64,000 nucleotides of DNA from Nematostella vectensis (lineage: Eukaryota > Cnidaria > Anthozoa > Actiniaria > Edwardsiidae): contig NC_064043.1 of assembly GCF_932526225.1 (NCBI RefSeq), forward strand, positions 14,196,085-14,260,084, written 5' to 3'. The position numbers and the translations under genes are program-made. Positions 1 through 14,100 of this stretch are shown here, piece by piece. The number at the start of each line of letters is the position of its first letter. Position 1 is the stretch's first letter. Under the pieces are notes generated by a model. The model saw only the letters and a program-made list of their open reading frames with translations. It made no database searches and had not been told where the DNA came from.

Positions 1-2140
1 TCACCCACCCCTAGCAATGAGTCCCCTTCACTGTTCACCCACCCCTAGCAATGAGTCCCCCCTTCACTGTTCACCCACCCCTAGCAATGAGTCCCCTTCA
101 CTGTTCACCCACCCCTAGCAATGAGTCCCCCCTTCACTGTTCACCCACCCCTAGCAATGAGTCCCCCCTTCACTGTTCACCCACCCCTAGCAATGAGTCC
201 CCTTCACTGTTCACCCACCCCTAGCAATGAGTCCCCCCTTCACTGTTCACCCACCCCTAGCAATGAGTCCCCTTCACTGTTCACCCACCCCTAGCAATGA
301 GTCCCCTTCACTGTTCACCCACCCCTAGCAATGAGTCCCCCTTCACTGTTCACCCACCCCTAGCAATGAGTCCCCTTCACTGTTCACCCACCCTAGAAAT
401 GAGTCACCCCTTCACTGTTCACCCACCATAGAAATGAGTCCCCCCTTCACTGTTCACCCACCCCTAGCAATGAGTCCCCTTCACTGTTCACCTACCCCTA
501 GCAATGAGTCCCCCCTTCACTGTTCACCCACCCCTAGCAATGAGTCCCCTTCACTGTTCACCCACCCCTAGCAATGAGTCCCCTTCACTGTTCACCCACC
601 CCTAGCAATGAGTCCCCCCTTCACTGTTCACCCACCCCTAGCAATGAGTCCCCTTCACTGTTCACCCACCCCTAGCAATGAGTCCCCCCTTCACTGTTCA
701 CCCACCCCTAGCAATGAGTCCCCCCTTCACTGTTCACCCACCCCTAGCAATGAGTCCCCCCTTCACTGTTCACCCACCCCTAGCAATGAGTCCCCCCTTC
801 ACTGTTCACCCACCCCTAGCAATGAGTCCCCTTCACTGTTCACCCACCCCTAGCAATGAGTCCCCCCTTCACTGTTCACCCACCCCTAGCAATGAGTCCC
901 CTTCACTGTTCAGCCACCCTAGCAATGAGTCCCCCCTTCACTGTTCACCCACCCTAGCAATGAGTCCCCTTCACTGTTCACCCACCCCTAGCAATGAGTC
1001 CCCTTCACTGTTCACCCACCCCTAGCAATGAGTCCCCCTTCACTGTTCACCCACCCCTAGCAATGAGTCCCCCCTTCACTGTTCGCCCACCCCTGGCAAT
1101 GAGTCCCCCTTCACTGTTCACCCACCCCTAGGAATGAGTCCCCCCTTCACTGTTCACCCACCCCTAGGAATGAGTCCCCCTTCACTGTTCACCCACCCCT
1201 AGCAATGAGTCCCCCCTTCACTGTTCACCCACCCCTAGCAATGAGTCCCCCCTTTACTGTTCACCCACCCTAGCAATGAGTCCCATTCACTGTTCACCCA
1301 CCCCTAGGAATGAGTCCCCTTCACTGTTCACCCACCCCTAGCAATGAGTCCCCCTTCACTGTTCACCCACCCTAGCAATGAGTCCCCTTCACTGTTCACC
1401 CACCCCTAGGAATGAGTCCCCCCTTCACTGTTCACCCACCCCTAGCAATGAGTCCCCCTTCACTGTTCACCCACCCCTAGCAATGAGTCCCCCCTTCACT
1501 GTTCACCCACCCCTAGCAATGAGTCCCCCCTTCACTGTTCACCCACCCCTAGCAATGAGTCCCCTTCACTGTTCACCCACCCCTAGCAATGAGTCCCCCT
1601 TCACTGTTCACCCACCCCTAGGAATGAGTCCCCCCTTCACTGTTCACCCACCCCTAGCAATGAGTCCCCCCTTCACTGTTCACCCACCCCTAGCAATGAG
1701 TCCCCCCTTCACTGTTCACCCACCCTAGCAATGAGTCCCATTCACTGTTCACCCACCCCTAGGAATGAGTCCCCTTCACTGTTCACCCACCCCTAGCAAT
1801 GAGTCCCCCTTCACTGTTCACCCACCCCTAGCAATGAGTCCCCTTCACTGTTCACCCACCCCTAGGAATGAGTCCCCCCTTCACTGTTCACCCACCCCTA
1901 GCAATGAGTCCCCCTTCACTGTTCACCCACCCCTAGCAATGAGTCCCCCCTTCACTGTTCACCCACCCCTAGCAATGAGTCCCCCCTTCACTGTTCACCC
2001 ACCCCTAGCAATGAGTCCCCTTCACTGTTCACCCACCCCTAGCAATGAGTCCCCCTTCACTGTTCACCCACCCCTAGCAATGAGTGCCCCTTCACTGTTC
2101 ACCCACCCCTAGCAATGAGTCCCCTTCACCCACCCCTAGC
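1..2140. repeat. 34-36 bp minisatellite filling WDR17 intron 19
   Basis: About 60 tandem copies of a unit beginning TCACCCACCCCTAGCAATGA, varying mainly in a C run of 4 to 6. The array starts before the window and ends about 30 bases short of the donor of WDR17 exon 19 (exon end 2173). On the transcribed (minus) sense strand the unit is G-rich, with GGGG(GG), GGGG and GGG runs in each copy, so the pre-mRNA could form G-quadruplexes. The proline-rich open frames are by-products of the repeat, not genes. Confidence 0.97.
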
Positions 2141-2172
2141 AATAGCCTGTCAAGTGCATACTACTGACTCAC

Positions 2173-5100
2173 GTGACATTCTCAGGGTTCATGGGGTTTT
2201 TTAGTCTCGGCAGGTGGTCATTGCGGCGAAGGTCAGGAACTTTGTTGGCGTTTTTATCCTCTAGCTGGGGGTAGCCACCCTCACAGGCCACCTGGGCCAC
2301 AAGGAATGCATCGTGAAGCTGACCACGGGATGTGAAGAATGACACCAACTGGGGAAGAGAAAGGCCTATTTTTACTGGAGAAGTAGGCAGAGATGGAGAA
2401 GGAAATGCAGAGAACGAAAGAATGGCTACATGGACACATAACAAGGAATGCAGCCACATTTAACAGTAATCATCACGATCCTTACACCATTCAGTAAGAG
2501 AGGACACATAACAAGGGATGCAGCTACAATTACACCATTCAATAGCAGAGGGCGTGTTTACCTTGTCGGCATCCCCTGTGGCCACACAGTATGGGACAGC
2601 TGCGTCATCATCTTCTCGTACAAGCTGTTCAGCACGTCTGCAGGCAAAAACACAGAAATGCGGTAATTGGGAAATATTCATAATTTATCACCTCCAATGC
2701 TATTTTGTGTCTTATAGCTTATAAGATGAGACTTCTATCTACATCCAATTAAGGGGGAGGACAATGGATTACTGTGTAAGCTATGTCACTTAAGATGGTA
2801 CCATGGGCCAGCATCCCTAGCAGTTCTTTTATCTCCCCCAATAAAGGTTAATGTATTACGGTGAGAGACGTGACCTCCAGTTTGTAGATAGCCAAGTTGA
2901 CCTGACTCGGGTTCAAACCTTGGTGCTTAAGAGATGACGCCTGTACCACCGATAACACTGCCTGAGCATTACGTACAAGCGAACTTGGTGAGAGCTTGAA
3001 TGTGCGAAAAATAAAACTTGCTGGCAAGAATAGACGTTTTAAGGCTTGTTATGAATGCTGTGTTATCTGTACATTTAAGAATTGTTATAAGAGTTGCGAC
3101 TGCTGCTGCTGCTGATTACAGTGAAGAATTTTCAAGCTCCATTTTGTAAGCTTCATACCTCTGAATCAGTGTCTTCCAGTATTCCATTGACACACCAGGA
3201 GCAACAGCCAACGCCTTATCCCACTAGAGAAAAAAACATTGTAGTATAATAACGCTTAAAGGCGATCACGAAGGGACGTTTGAATAAAGAGTACATACAA
3301 TAATAAAAAAAAATTATTCGGTAACTATTTCTAAGGTTAGAAATGGTAAGAGCTAAGAAATGGAATAAAAAGGGCACTTTGTCAACTTGGGCGATGGTTT
3401 TATAGCGGTGCAGCTATCTCACTCATACGGGGATCATTACGATAGGAAGAATATGACTTTGATAAGGCTTAGTATTATTACATCAGCTCTCCTGCCTACT
3501 CATTTTATCACAATTCTATTGGGGGGGGGGGTCAACTTAAAGGTGAAGCTTAACTTCAATGAAGGGTAAAATAAAGGCCACCCCCTACCTGTCCAACTTG
3601 TACCATGAGCTCACAGTACCGTTGTAGCTGACCCACTCGGACATGGATCAGTGCAGCTTTGGTCAAACGATCATCATGGGCAGAATGGCTGGATGCCGTC
3701 CGCGCTAGCTTGGCTGTTTCTAACTCCTGGGCTTCAGACTGTTAACAGAAAGGCAGACGACAATGGCAAACATTATTGGCAAATGAATACCATAATCTAA
3801 AATTCACAAACGTTTCACATGGTATATATGGAAAGCATATAGCACACACTAAAATTCACAAACGCTTCGCATGGTATATATGGAAAGCATATAGCACACA
3901 CTAAAATTCACAAACGCTTCGCATGGTATATATGGAAAGCATATAGCACACACTAAAATTCACAAACGCTTTGCATGGTATCACTGGTAAGCGTATACTA
4001 TTCTCTAACTGTTCGTAGTTGTTTTGACATGGTATTACAGATTTAAAACATTTTGTTAGGGTGCTATATGAATGCATTTACCGCTTTGTATTTAACCAAG
4101 TGTTTGCTGTGGATGATTCCCTTGCCGTATGTGGTTGAGAGATTCTCGTCTTCACCACTCAGCACAGACACAAGTTGCCAGAGGTTACGAGTTCCACATG
4201 GCGGCTATAGAACGCAATTAAATACAATTAAACATGAAGGCTATTGGAAGGAACACACTCAAATAAAACATTATCCTTAGAAGTATAATTACCAAGAAGT
4301 AATCTGAAAACAGCTTGATTGCTGTTTCGTTTGTGGAGTCTCCTGCTTTCTCAATGGCAGACTGGAGATCACGTGACATCCTCCCAGTCAATAAGACAGC
4401 TGCACCGCGGACTAGAGCATCATCTGTCAATGAAATGCTTCAATCAATTGTATGGCTTGCCAAATAAAATAACCTGCATTTATCCAAAACACTCTACTCC
4501 ACACCTAAACAAGTCCTGCATTATGGAAAAGATTCTATTTCATAGACTAGTCTTTCATTATGGAAAAGGCTCTATTCTGTACCTACAGTAGACTAGTCCT
4601 CTATCATAGAAAAGACTCTATTCTGTTCCTAGTCTTGTCCTCTATTACGCAAAAGACTCTACTGCATACCTACACTAACCCTCCATTATGGAAAAGACTA
4701 TTCCATACCTACACTACTTCTACATTATGGAAAAGACTATTCCATACCTACACTACTTCTACATTATGGAAAAGACTCATTCCATACCTACACTACTTCT
4801 ACATTACGGAAAAGACTCTATTCCATACCGAGACTACTCCTCCATTATGGAAAAGACTCTATTCCATACCGAGACTACTACTTCATTATTGAAAAGACTC
4901 TATTCCATACCGAGACTAATCCTCCATTATTGAAAAGGCTCTATTCCATACCGAGACTACTACTTCATTATTGAAAAGACTCTATTCCATACCTACACTA
5001 CTTCTGCATTATGGAAAAGACTCTATTCCATACCGAGACTATTACTTCATTATTGAAAAGACTCTATTCCATACCGAGACTACTACTTCATTATTGAAAA

Positions 5101-8100
5101 GAATCTATTCCATACCGAGACTACTCCTCCATTATTGAAAAGGCTCTATTTCATACCTAGTCTACTCCTCCATTATTGAAAAGGCTGTATTCCATACCTA
5201 GACTACTTCTCCATTATTGAAAAGGATCTATTTCATTCCTAGACTACTTCTCCATTATTGAAAAGGCTCTATTTCATACCTAGACTAGCCCTTCCTTATA
5301 GAAAAGACTCTATTCCATATCGAAACTACTCCTCCATTATTGAAAACGCTCTATTTCATACCTAGACTAGCCCTCCCTTATGGAAAATATTAAGTTCCAT
5401 ACCTACACTAGTCCTCCATTATTAGAAAGACTTTCCTTACCTAGACTTCCGGCAATCTCTTTCCATGGCCTCTTAGCGATAACACTGACTAGTAATGGGC
5501 TGGACAGATGGCTCAGGGACCAGATGCGAAGGGTGGAGTCTCTAGAGCATGACGCTACCGTGAAGGGGCGGTGACGGTGGCATGTTAGACCTTGCAAACA
5601 AATCCGTCAGAGGAATCATTTTAGACAAAAAATGGCCATGGAGAACAGAAGAGGTTCTAGTTTGGAAGAATTACGGTACGATCGCCCCACAGTACCGTCG
5701 CCCCATCATAGTTGAGTACGATCGCCCCACTCAGAGAACGATCGCCCCACATTAGAAATGTCTGTCTTTGAAGCAAGAAAGTCATGCAGAAGCGAATATT
5801 CTCGACCACGGTTGTAGTTATTTTTACCAAGCAACGGCGAGTTTCGATGTTTACTTTTCGATAACAGTTTGTTGTATTTTCGTCATTTGAAGCAAGAAAG
5901 TCATGCAGAAGCGAATATTCTCGACCACAGTAGTTATTTTGATCAAGCAACTGCGAATTTCAATGTTTTCTTTTCGATAACAACGTTCTATTTTCTTCTT
6001 TCGAAGCAGCTAATATACTCGACAACAGTAATTATTTTGATCAAGCAACTGCGAATTTCAATGTTCACTTTTCGCAAATAAACGCGAATAAACATCGTAG
6101 AGAAAAAATACTCACGCTAAAAGAGAGCTAAAATGGTGTTCTATTTGTATTAGGGGTTTATATGGGTCCGTTGATTTGGATACGAGCCCTAAACGACACA
6201 ATTTAGCCGAATCAACGATAAGATTCTTGTTTGTTTGTGAAGAAAGCGGTAGCAGAATACCGCTGTTACCAACTATCGGCGGTTAATAACGGTTAATAAC
6301 ATCGTAGCTAAATAATACTCACGCTAAACGAGAGCTGAAATGATGTTCTATCTTTATTTATTCATTATTTTTTTAAAACGACCCTGAAGTAGGTAAAAAG
6401 TCCGTTTCGATCACTAAACAAAAACAAAATTTAAAATAAAAAACTTCGAAAGGTTCCCTTCGAAGAAAGGGTCTCTACCATCTCTACGCTTGTGGTTTTA
6501 TCGGAACCATGCAGAGTACATGGTTCTATCTGAGTGGGGCGATCGTTCTCTTAGTGGGGCGACGGTACCCTGGGGCGATCGTATCAGGAACGATCGCCAC
6601 TATTCTTTTTCAGTCTGCACTGAAGAAGTCTTATTAAAGACGAAAATTTGGCAGAGTTGAATTCCAGTTTTTGGTGTATTGTATTAATTCTTATGGTTTA
6701 CGAAAACGACTATTTGGGCTTTTTGTATTTAACCTTAATTTAGTTATAGTTAAGTGGGACGATAGCCAGGAAGTACCAGTAAGCATTACCATAGATAATT
6801 ATGCTTCCGATTATTAACCATAATCACAATCATGTCTTGACAACTTACCATAAACATCAGCCCCATGGTCTAATATAGTATCCATGCAAGTTCCATCCCT
6901 TTAAAATCAACATATTAGAGGGAAGAACATTAATATGGTTTAAAATACAGAAAACATGGAAATTTTAAGCTTTAGCCCTAAAATTTGTTTTGCAAAAAAT
7001 AGAAATAAAATGCTCAGCTCAATGGGTTTGTTTATGAAGTAGCCTTCTTAAAAAGATTTTAAGGAGCAGGTCATTATGAGTTTGGATGCGGTTTGGATAC
7101 TGAAGAATTCATGTTCTTTGTCAGTAACAAAACAAAAATAATATAGTTTCCATCTTGATGGAGATGGTCAAATCTCCACAGGACGTGAGCCAGCAGCCAT
7201 CTGTTTTTCGCATATAAAAATAAAGGCTGGAATATGTTCTCAATCTTTCTTCAAATCAAGGCACGAAGTTCTTATAAAAGAGAGCAACTATGAAACAATA
7301 AGATATTAGCTTTTTAGACTATAACCTACTTTTTTATAATTTAGTTTAGTTTTCGTATTGTTTTACATCACCTGATATCCCAAACTCGGATGGTATAATC
7401 CCAACTCCCAGAAATTAGCAGAAATGGAATCTCAGGATTCCACAGTAAGCCACGAACAGGTGCCATATGGCCCTCAAGCACTAGAATACAGTTATCCTGC
7501 AGAGAGGAAAAACTAAGAGCAGAGAAATGGTGCATAAAGAGTGTCATAAAGAGTGCGGAAGCGCATAATTTAGCTTTTTCCGCGTAATCTGCGTAATCCA
7601 CAAATTTCCGCGTAATCCAGCGTAATTTGGCTAAATTTTGTAAGACAAAACATTTAATTGCACAGGTGATTTGTTCTTTTAGGGTTCTTACCTCTAAGAG
7701 TGCGATATTTCGAACTGAATTTCGAACACAAATAAAACGACTAGGCGTTCTTTGCTAAACCGCGAAGGCCTAAAACTAATAATAAAATACCTTTTTTAAA
7801 TTGGCTGGTGGCTAGGAGCCAATGAAAACTTGCCTAAGACATTTTCACGCAAAAAAATAACCTTTTCAAGTTATTTCGTGCTTTCCTTCGGTACAAAATG
7901 TAGTTTTTGCGTAACAGTTGATATTCCGTGTAATTGAGCGCGTAATTCAGTAAAGAATACTGCAAAATTTTGATTTTTAAAGAAAAATGTATTGCAAAAT
8001 CCAGCGTAATTAAGCGCGTAATAATTGATTTTCCGCGTCGTTTAGCGCGTAATGTAGCAAAGAATCCCGCGTAATTTTGAGGGTTTTTTTTCGCGTAATT

Positions 8101-11100
8101 CCAGAAGCCCTGCTAAATGTGTAAACAAACCCAATTCCCAGCTTAAAATTCTGGTCACAGGCCTGCAAGCACGGTGGAAGTCTTGTCCAAGGAAACCCGC
8201 TACATAAGGACACATTTTATGCTGCAAACTCCCCTCAATACCCCAACCCCCCAGATAATTCTGGCTGCCACCCCTGTTCCATACCTGAGTATAGTCCCAT
8301 ACTCTTATTGTCCTGTGGAGACATAATACAGAAAGCTTCCTTGTATGGTACATATGTGGCATTTGCAGTATTATTTCAGCTATTGACAAAGGTAAATATG
8401 TAGTATTTGTAGTAGTCCTGTAGACTTTTAGGGGAAGTGGGGCGAACGCATCACCCCACAATGCCTATAGTTCCCCCTTCAAATGAGTATTATAAACAAA
8501 AAGCTGTCTAAGAAAAATAATGTTTTGAGTCTTCAAAAGTAGTAGGAAAAATAGAAGGAAGCCTAAAGAATCCCACCAGACCCTTCCACCCCAATACCCC
8601 AAACCCAATTCCAGCCTACATGCCTGTGTAGAACAATATCTTTCTACATTTATTATTTACCTAGAAAAGTATCAACAATACAACAGGAACATGATCTACA
8701 GTTAGTGTACCTGTCATCAGACCCAGAACAAAGTAATCCTTCTCTCAGTGGACTCCATTTGACATGAAAGACCTTGGCTGTGTGACCTGGTAAACCAAAA
8801 ATCATCATCATAATCATAGTCATCATCAGCAGCAGAAAAATACTACCACGACCATCATAATCCTCAACATCATCACCAACATCACCAATGACATCTTTCC
8901 CCATGGTCATCGTTATCTTTATCATCAATACCATCTTTCCTCCTGGCCATTACCATCATCATCACCAATGACATCTTTTCTCATGGTCGTCATCATTACC
9001 CAAAACATCTTTCTTCATGTGGTTATCATCACCATCATCATCAATAACATCTTTCCCCATGGTCATCGTCATCTTTATCATCAATACCATCTTTCCTCCT
9101 GGTCATTACAATCAAAATCACCAATGATATCTTTTCTCATGGTCATCATCATCATTACCCAAAACTCCTGTGGTTATCATCACCATCATCATCAATAACT
9201 TCTTTCCTCATAGTCACAATCATCATCATAATCATCATCATCATCATCAATAACTTCTTTCCTCATAGTCACAATCATCATCATGATCATCATCATCATC
9301 ATCATCAATAACTTCTTTCCTCATAGTCACAATCATCATCATAATCATCATCATCATCATCATCATCATAATCGTTGTCGTTGTCGTCGTCGTCGTCGTC
9401 GTCATCATCATCATCATCTAAGATTACCCACCTGGAAACACCTTGAGCGGCTGATCAGTGTTCGCAGGGACGTAGTACACACGGACGTTGCTGTCTTCGC
9501 ATCCAGTTGCAAGCATATCTCTGTTAAAAATACATTAATTTAACATTTATATAAGAGGGCAAGTTGACCATTGTGTAAATTGTTTAAAAAAGAGGCTTGA
9601 GTGCCAGGAAAACGATGAAGACAATTATTCAGAAATGCACTGGACATAACAGCAAGTAACACGAGATATTTGTGAAAGAGTAATAAAAGTGTGATATTAT
9701 TTCAACAATACAAAAGTTAGTTAAAGAGAAAAAGTTACATAGCAACTTCTGTGTCTCCAAAATAAAACCAAGACCAACTGAAGATTAAAAATATGTACAG
9801 TAGTCAAGTGTATATTCTAGACAATATCTAGAAATAGATCAATCATTTGATAAGTTAGTGTACAAGCTTTTGTAGATGTCCATTCTCCCTGTGGTTGCTA
9901 ACTGCTCATTGCCAGATAATTTAAAAGTTAAACCATAGATAGAAACAAGGTGCACTGTTGTTGAGGCTCCAGTCACACCCATAGATGGTTTACCTGTTGT
10001 TGAGGCTCCAGCCGCACCCATAGACGGTTTACCTGTTGTTGAGGCTCCAGTCGCACCCATAAATGGTTTACCTGTTGTTAAGTCTCCAGTCACACCCATA
10101 GACGGTTAACCTGTTGTTGAGGCTCCAGTTGCACCCATAGACGGTTTACCTGTTGTTGAGGCTCCAGTCACACCCATAGACGGTTTACCTGTTGTTGAGG
10201 CTCCAGTCACACCCATAGACGGTTTACCTGTTGTTGAGGCTCCAGTCACACCCATAGACGGTTTACCTGTTGTTGAGGCTCCAGTCGCACCCATAGACGG
10301 TTTACCTGTTGTTGAGGCTCCAGTCACACCCATAGACGGTTTACCTGTTGTTGAGGCTCCAGTTGCACCCATAGACGGTTTACCTGTTGTTGAGGCTCCA
10401 GTCGCACCCATAAATGGTTTACCTGTTGTTAAGTCTCCAGTCACACCCATAGACGGTTTACCTGTTGTTGAGGCTCCAGTCACACCCATAGACGGTTTAC
10501 CTGTTGTTGAGGCTCCAGTCACACCCATAGACGGTTTACCTGTTGTTGAGGCTCCAGTTGCACCCATAGACGGTTTACCTGTTGTTGAGGCTCCAGTCGC
10601 ACCCATAGACGGTTTACCTGTTGTTGAGGCTCCAGTCACACCCATAGACAGTTTACCTGTTGTTGAGGCTCCAGTCACACCCATAGACAGCACCAGGATG
10701 CTTATACTTCTTGATAAGGGTCCCATCCACTCTCCTCACAATGCTACAGAGGGGTGAAAAACAGGGTTTAGAGGATATAGACTTTGCACTTGTTGTTTTG
10801 TACAGTAACAAAGAAGGCACAATAAAAGGTCTGCATGTTAGATAAGTACTGTATGTAGAAGATTGTATATCACACTTTATGTCGAATTTATGTCAAACCC
10901 GTAAATGGGTGTGAACTCTAGGGGATATATCTAGGGATGGGTCAAAATTTTGGAGTATAGCTAGGGATGGGTGCAGGGGGGCCTTGACTGCCAAAAGGGG
11001 GTCTTTATACTTAATGTGTATGATACCAATGATAATGTTCCCGCCCTATGCAAATCCTTTTTTTCAATTGCCTGAACTTGAACCAGAGTAAGAGAAGTTG

Positions 11101-14100
11101 CATAAACCATAGTAAATGTAAATCAACTCTACCAATATTTTTCATAGGATTTTAAAGGAAAAGCAGGAGTCCTTGGTCACAGAATCAGTCTTTTAATTAT
11201 TATTTTTTTCTTTTTCTTGAGGTTTCAGTCATGTTTTCTTTTGGCTTCTACGTCAACAGCCTTACCAGTTCCCATCTGCACCAACAGACGCTATCCTTTG
11301 TGAGTCCTTGTGATTCCAGCTCACATTATACACACTACTCTTGCCGTGCTACGAAAAGAAATACCAGGGAAATAGTAAGAAAAAATAAACAAACTGTTAT
11401 GTTACTGTATACTACACATAAAGTAGACATGTACACCAGGCAAATTATGAGAGAAAATACCCATTTTGATGCATCAAGGCAAAACATTTTGTCAAAATAC
11501 TTTTGTAATGGAAGTCACACCAAAATCAAGGAAGACGACTATTGTTGGATGGCATGGGTGCTGCGTGCAAGGCCAGCAGCCAATACAGATGGCCTTGATC
11601 ATGCAGCACATTTATTAGGGCAACAGAAAAACAAAAAGCAAAATGATTTTTGTAAGGCATTCCAATAGTGATCTTCATCAGCCTGAATTATTACAAAACT
11701 TGATACATCTTTGTTTAGTACAATATAAAGAATAACAAGAGTGCCCTACCTCTAGAAATCTCTTAATGATCTTCCCCTTGCCAATATCCCATATAAAGAC
11801 ACCATTTTTAGCAGTCGCGCCAGCGATGGCATTTAGGTCTCCAGGTGCCCAAGACAATGCATAAATGATACCTTCATTACCTGGGGATGAATGAACCTGC
11901 ACAAGGGAGTAATGATTAATGGTAACTCAGTGGCTTGCAATCATGTGTGAAGATTTGACAAATAGCATAATAAATAAATCCAAAATCTAGTCTTTACCCA
12001 TTTACCCCTTAACCAGCCTGTACCAGCGAGAATTACAGTACCCACAACCTAAAAACATTCATAGATGCGAAATAAATGCAAGAAGATCAAGATACTCAGG
12101 CATCAGCCCAAAGGATAAATGGTCTTGAAGGCATGCCAAACAAGTTAATTCCAGGTCATACAGACCAAGAATAGAAGTGTTGTCAAGTTTGGAATCAATT
12201 TGGTTTCAGAAAAGACAGCATTTAGAAGAGCTGTGGTAATTCATGCCAAACTAGAAAAAATCCCCATGAATCCAAGCACAGAACACAATTATGCCCAAAT
12301 AGACTTAATGATTTCCTAGGGCCTCCCAATATGCCGATAGCTGCATTTTTAATGAAAAATTCAAGCAACTGTCAAAACATGCTAGTTCAAGCATAATGAT
12401 TAGAGTTGGGACTGCAACACACTGTTGGGAAGCCACTGACTATGTGTGTAGTGTTTAATTCGGTCTGTTCTTCTTTTTGTAAATTTAGCTAAAAATAGCA
12501 AGGAGTCAATGAGTTAAATAAACTACATTATACGTAGGGCTTCTGGGATTACGCGCTTGTGCGGAAGCGCGTAATTTGGCTTTCTCCACGTAATCCGCAT
12601 AATCCACAAATTCCGTGTAATCCAGCGTAATTTAGCTAAATTTTGAAAGACAAAACATTTAAGTACACAGTTGATGTGTTCTTTAAGGGTCTTTACCTCT
12701 ATTTCTCGTAAAAAAAAGACAGATATTCTTCGTAAGAGTGGGATATTTCGAACTGAATTTCAAAAACAAATAAAATGACTAGGCGTTCTTTGCTAAACCG
12801 CGAAGGCCTAGGACTAATAATAAAATTCATTTTTTTAATTGGCTGGTGGCTGGGAGCCAATGAAAACTCGCCTAAGATATTTTCGGGCAAAAAATAAAAC
12901 TTTTCAAGTTATTTTGTGCTTTCCTTCGGTACAAAATGTAGTTTGGGCTTAACAGTTGATATTCCGTGTAATTTAGCGCGTAATTCAGTACAGAATTTTA
13001 AAGATTTTTTAAGAAAAATGTATTGCAAAATCCCGCGTAATTTAGCGCGTAATGATTGATTTTCCGCGTAATTTAGAAAAGAATCCCGCGTAATTTTGAG
13101 TTTTTTTCCCCGTAATTCCAGAAGCCCTGATTATATTTATTATAAGTTCAATTACATAGGGCTGTTTTGTAATTTTGCATTTCTTTTTTTAGGTTTTTCA
13201 GTACTTACACCACTCAAGGTGTCCACATCCCAAACTTTGACGGTTCCATCAAACGATGCAGTAGCTAGCATATCAGCATCATCAGCCTTGAACTTACAGT
13301 CGAATATTGTCTCAACATGGCCCTGGCAATAAATAAACACTGTGCTGAAAAGCAAGTTTTGCTGATAACACATCTAGTGCTTATAACAGACTTATATATA
13401 AATTATATATTATCATTTAGAAAAACAAATTAACATAAATTAATTTCCTATAGCAAAATACTCAGTATGATTTGATGTAAATCTAACCAAAAATAAGACT
13501 TGTGTTTGTAACACAAATAAAAGTGTAACAAAAAGTGGGTAAACAAATATTCATTTTCTTGATAAGTAACTATTCAAAATAAACAAGCATTTTTAGAGTC
13601 AATAAATAAGTGACAAATAGATTAACAAAAAGAAAGATGAACAGTTATTTGTAGATCTAAAGCAAGAATAGAGTATTTATTTGTTCCGGATCATTGTGTA
13701 TAGTGTACTTTCTCATTGAAAGTAAGAGGGTATGACAAATATGGAATATTACAGAACTACCCACCATCTCTCGTAAGAAGCTCCACCTCCGTTTCCCAAG
13801 ATCATACAGCCCTACACCACCATCCAAAAAAGTGCATAGTATGTGTGCAGGTGGTAGAGTGAAATCCTGCTTGTTTGACATTGACGGAGGAGCGATGGCC
13901 TCTGACGTTGACGATATTGCCCCCTGTGATTGGTCAGTTCTGCTATTGGTATTCTGTGTAGCTATGACCGCTAATGCATGGAAGCCAGTCTTTTTTAACC
14001 TGATAGTTGCTACAGGAGTACTTTTGGCCACTGTCCAAATTCGCAGAGCCCCAGCTTGGGTGTCTATGACAATAAGGAAATGATATTTATTTGTAAAAAA

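Noticed and set aside
608-2112. Proline/serine-rich frames at the left edge
   Set aside because: Translation of the 34-36 bp minisatellite in a WDR17 intron; no splice or start context.
1-2140. CRISPR-like array appearance
   Set aside because: There are no unique spacers between repeats, the units are contiguous and the setting is an animal intron.
2880-2960. Possible tRNA (GGGTTCAAACC resembling a B box, TAGCCAAGT resembling an A box)
   Set aside because: The two boxes are too close together and no cloverleaf stems form around them.
9839-10726. Open frames of 206 and 86 residues (Gly/Thr/Ser-rich repeats)
   Set aside because: They read the 39 bp minisatellite in a frame other than that of WDR17 exon 7; the coding frame has a stop in each unit.
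11231-11668. 145-residue plus-strand frame
   Set aside because: It overlaps WDR17 exon 6 (11348-11266) on the opposite strand and shows no family resemblance.
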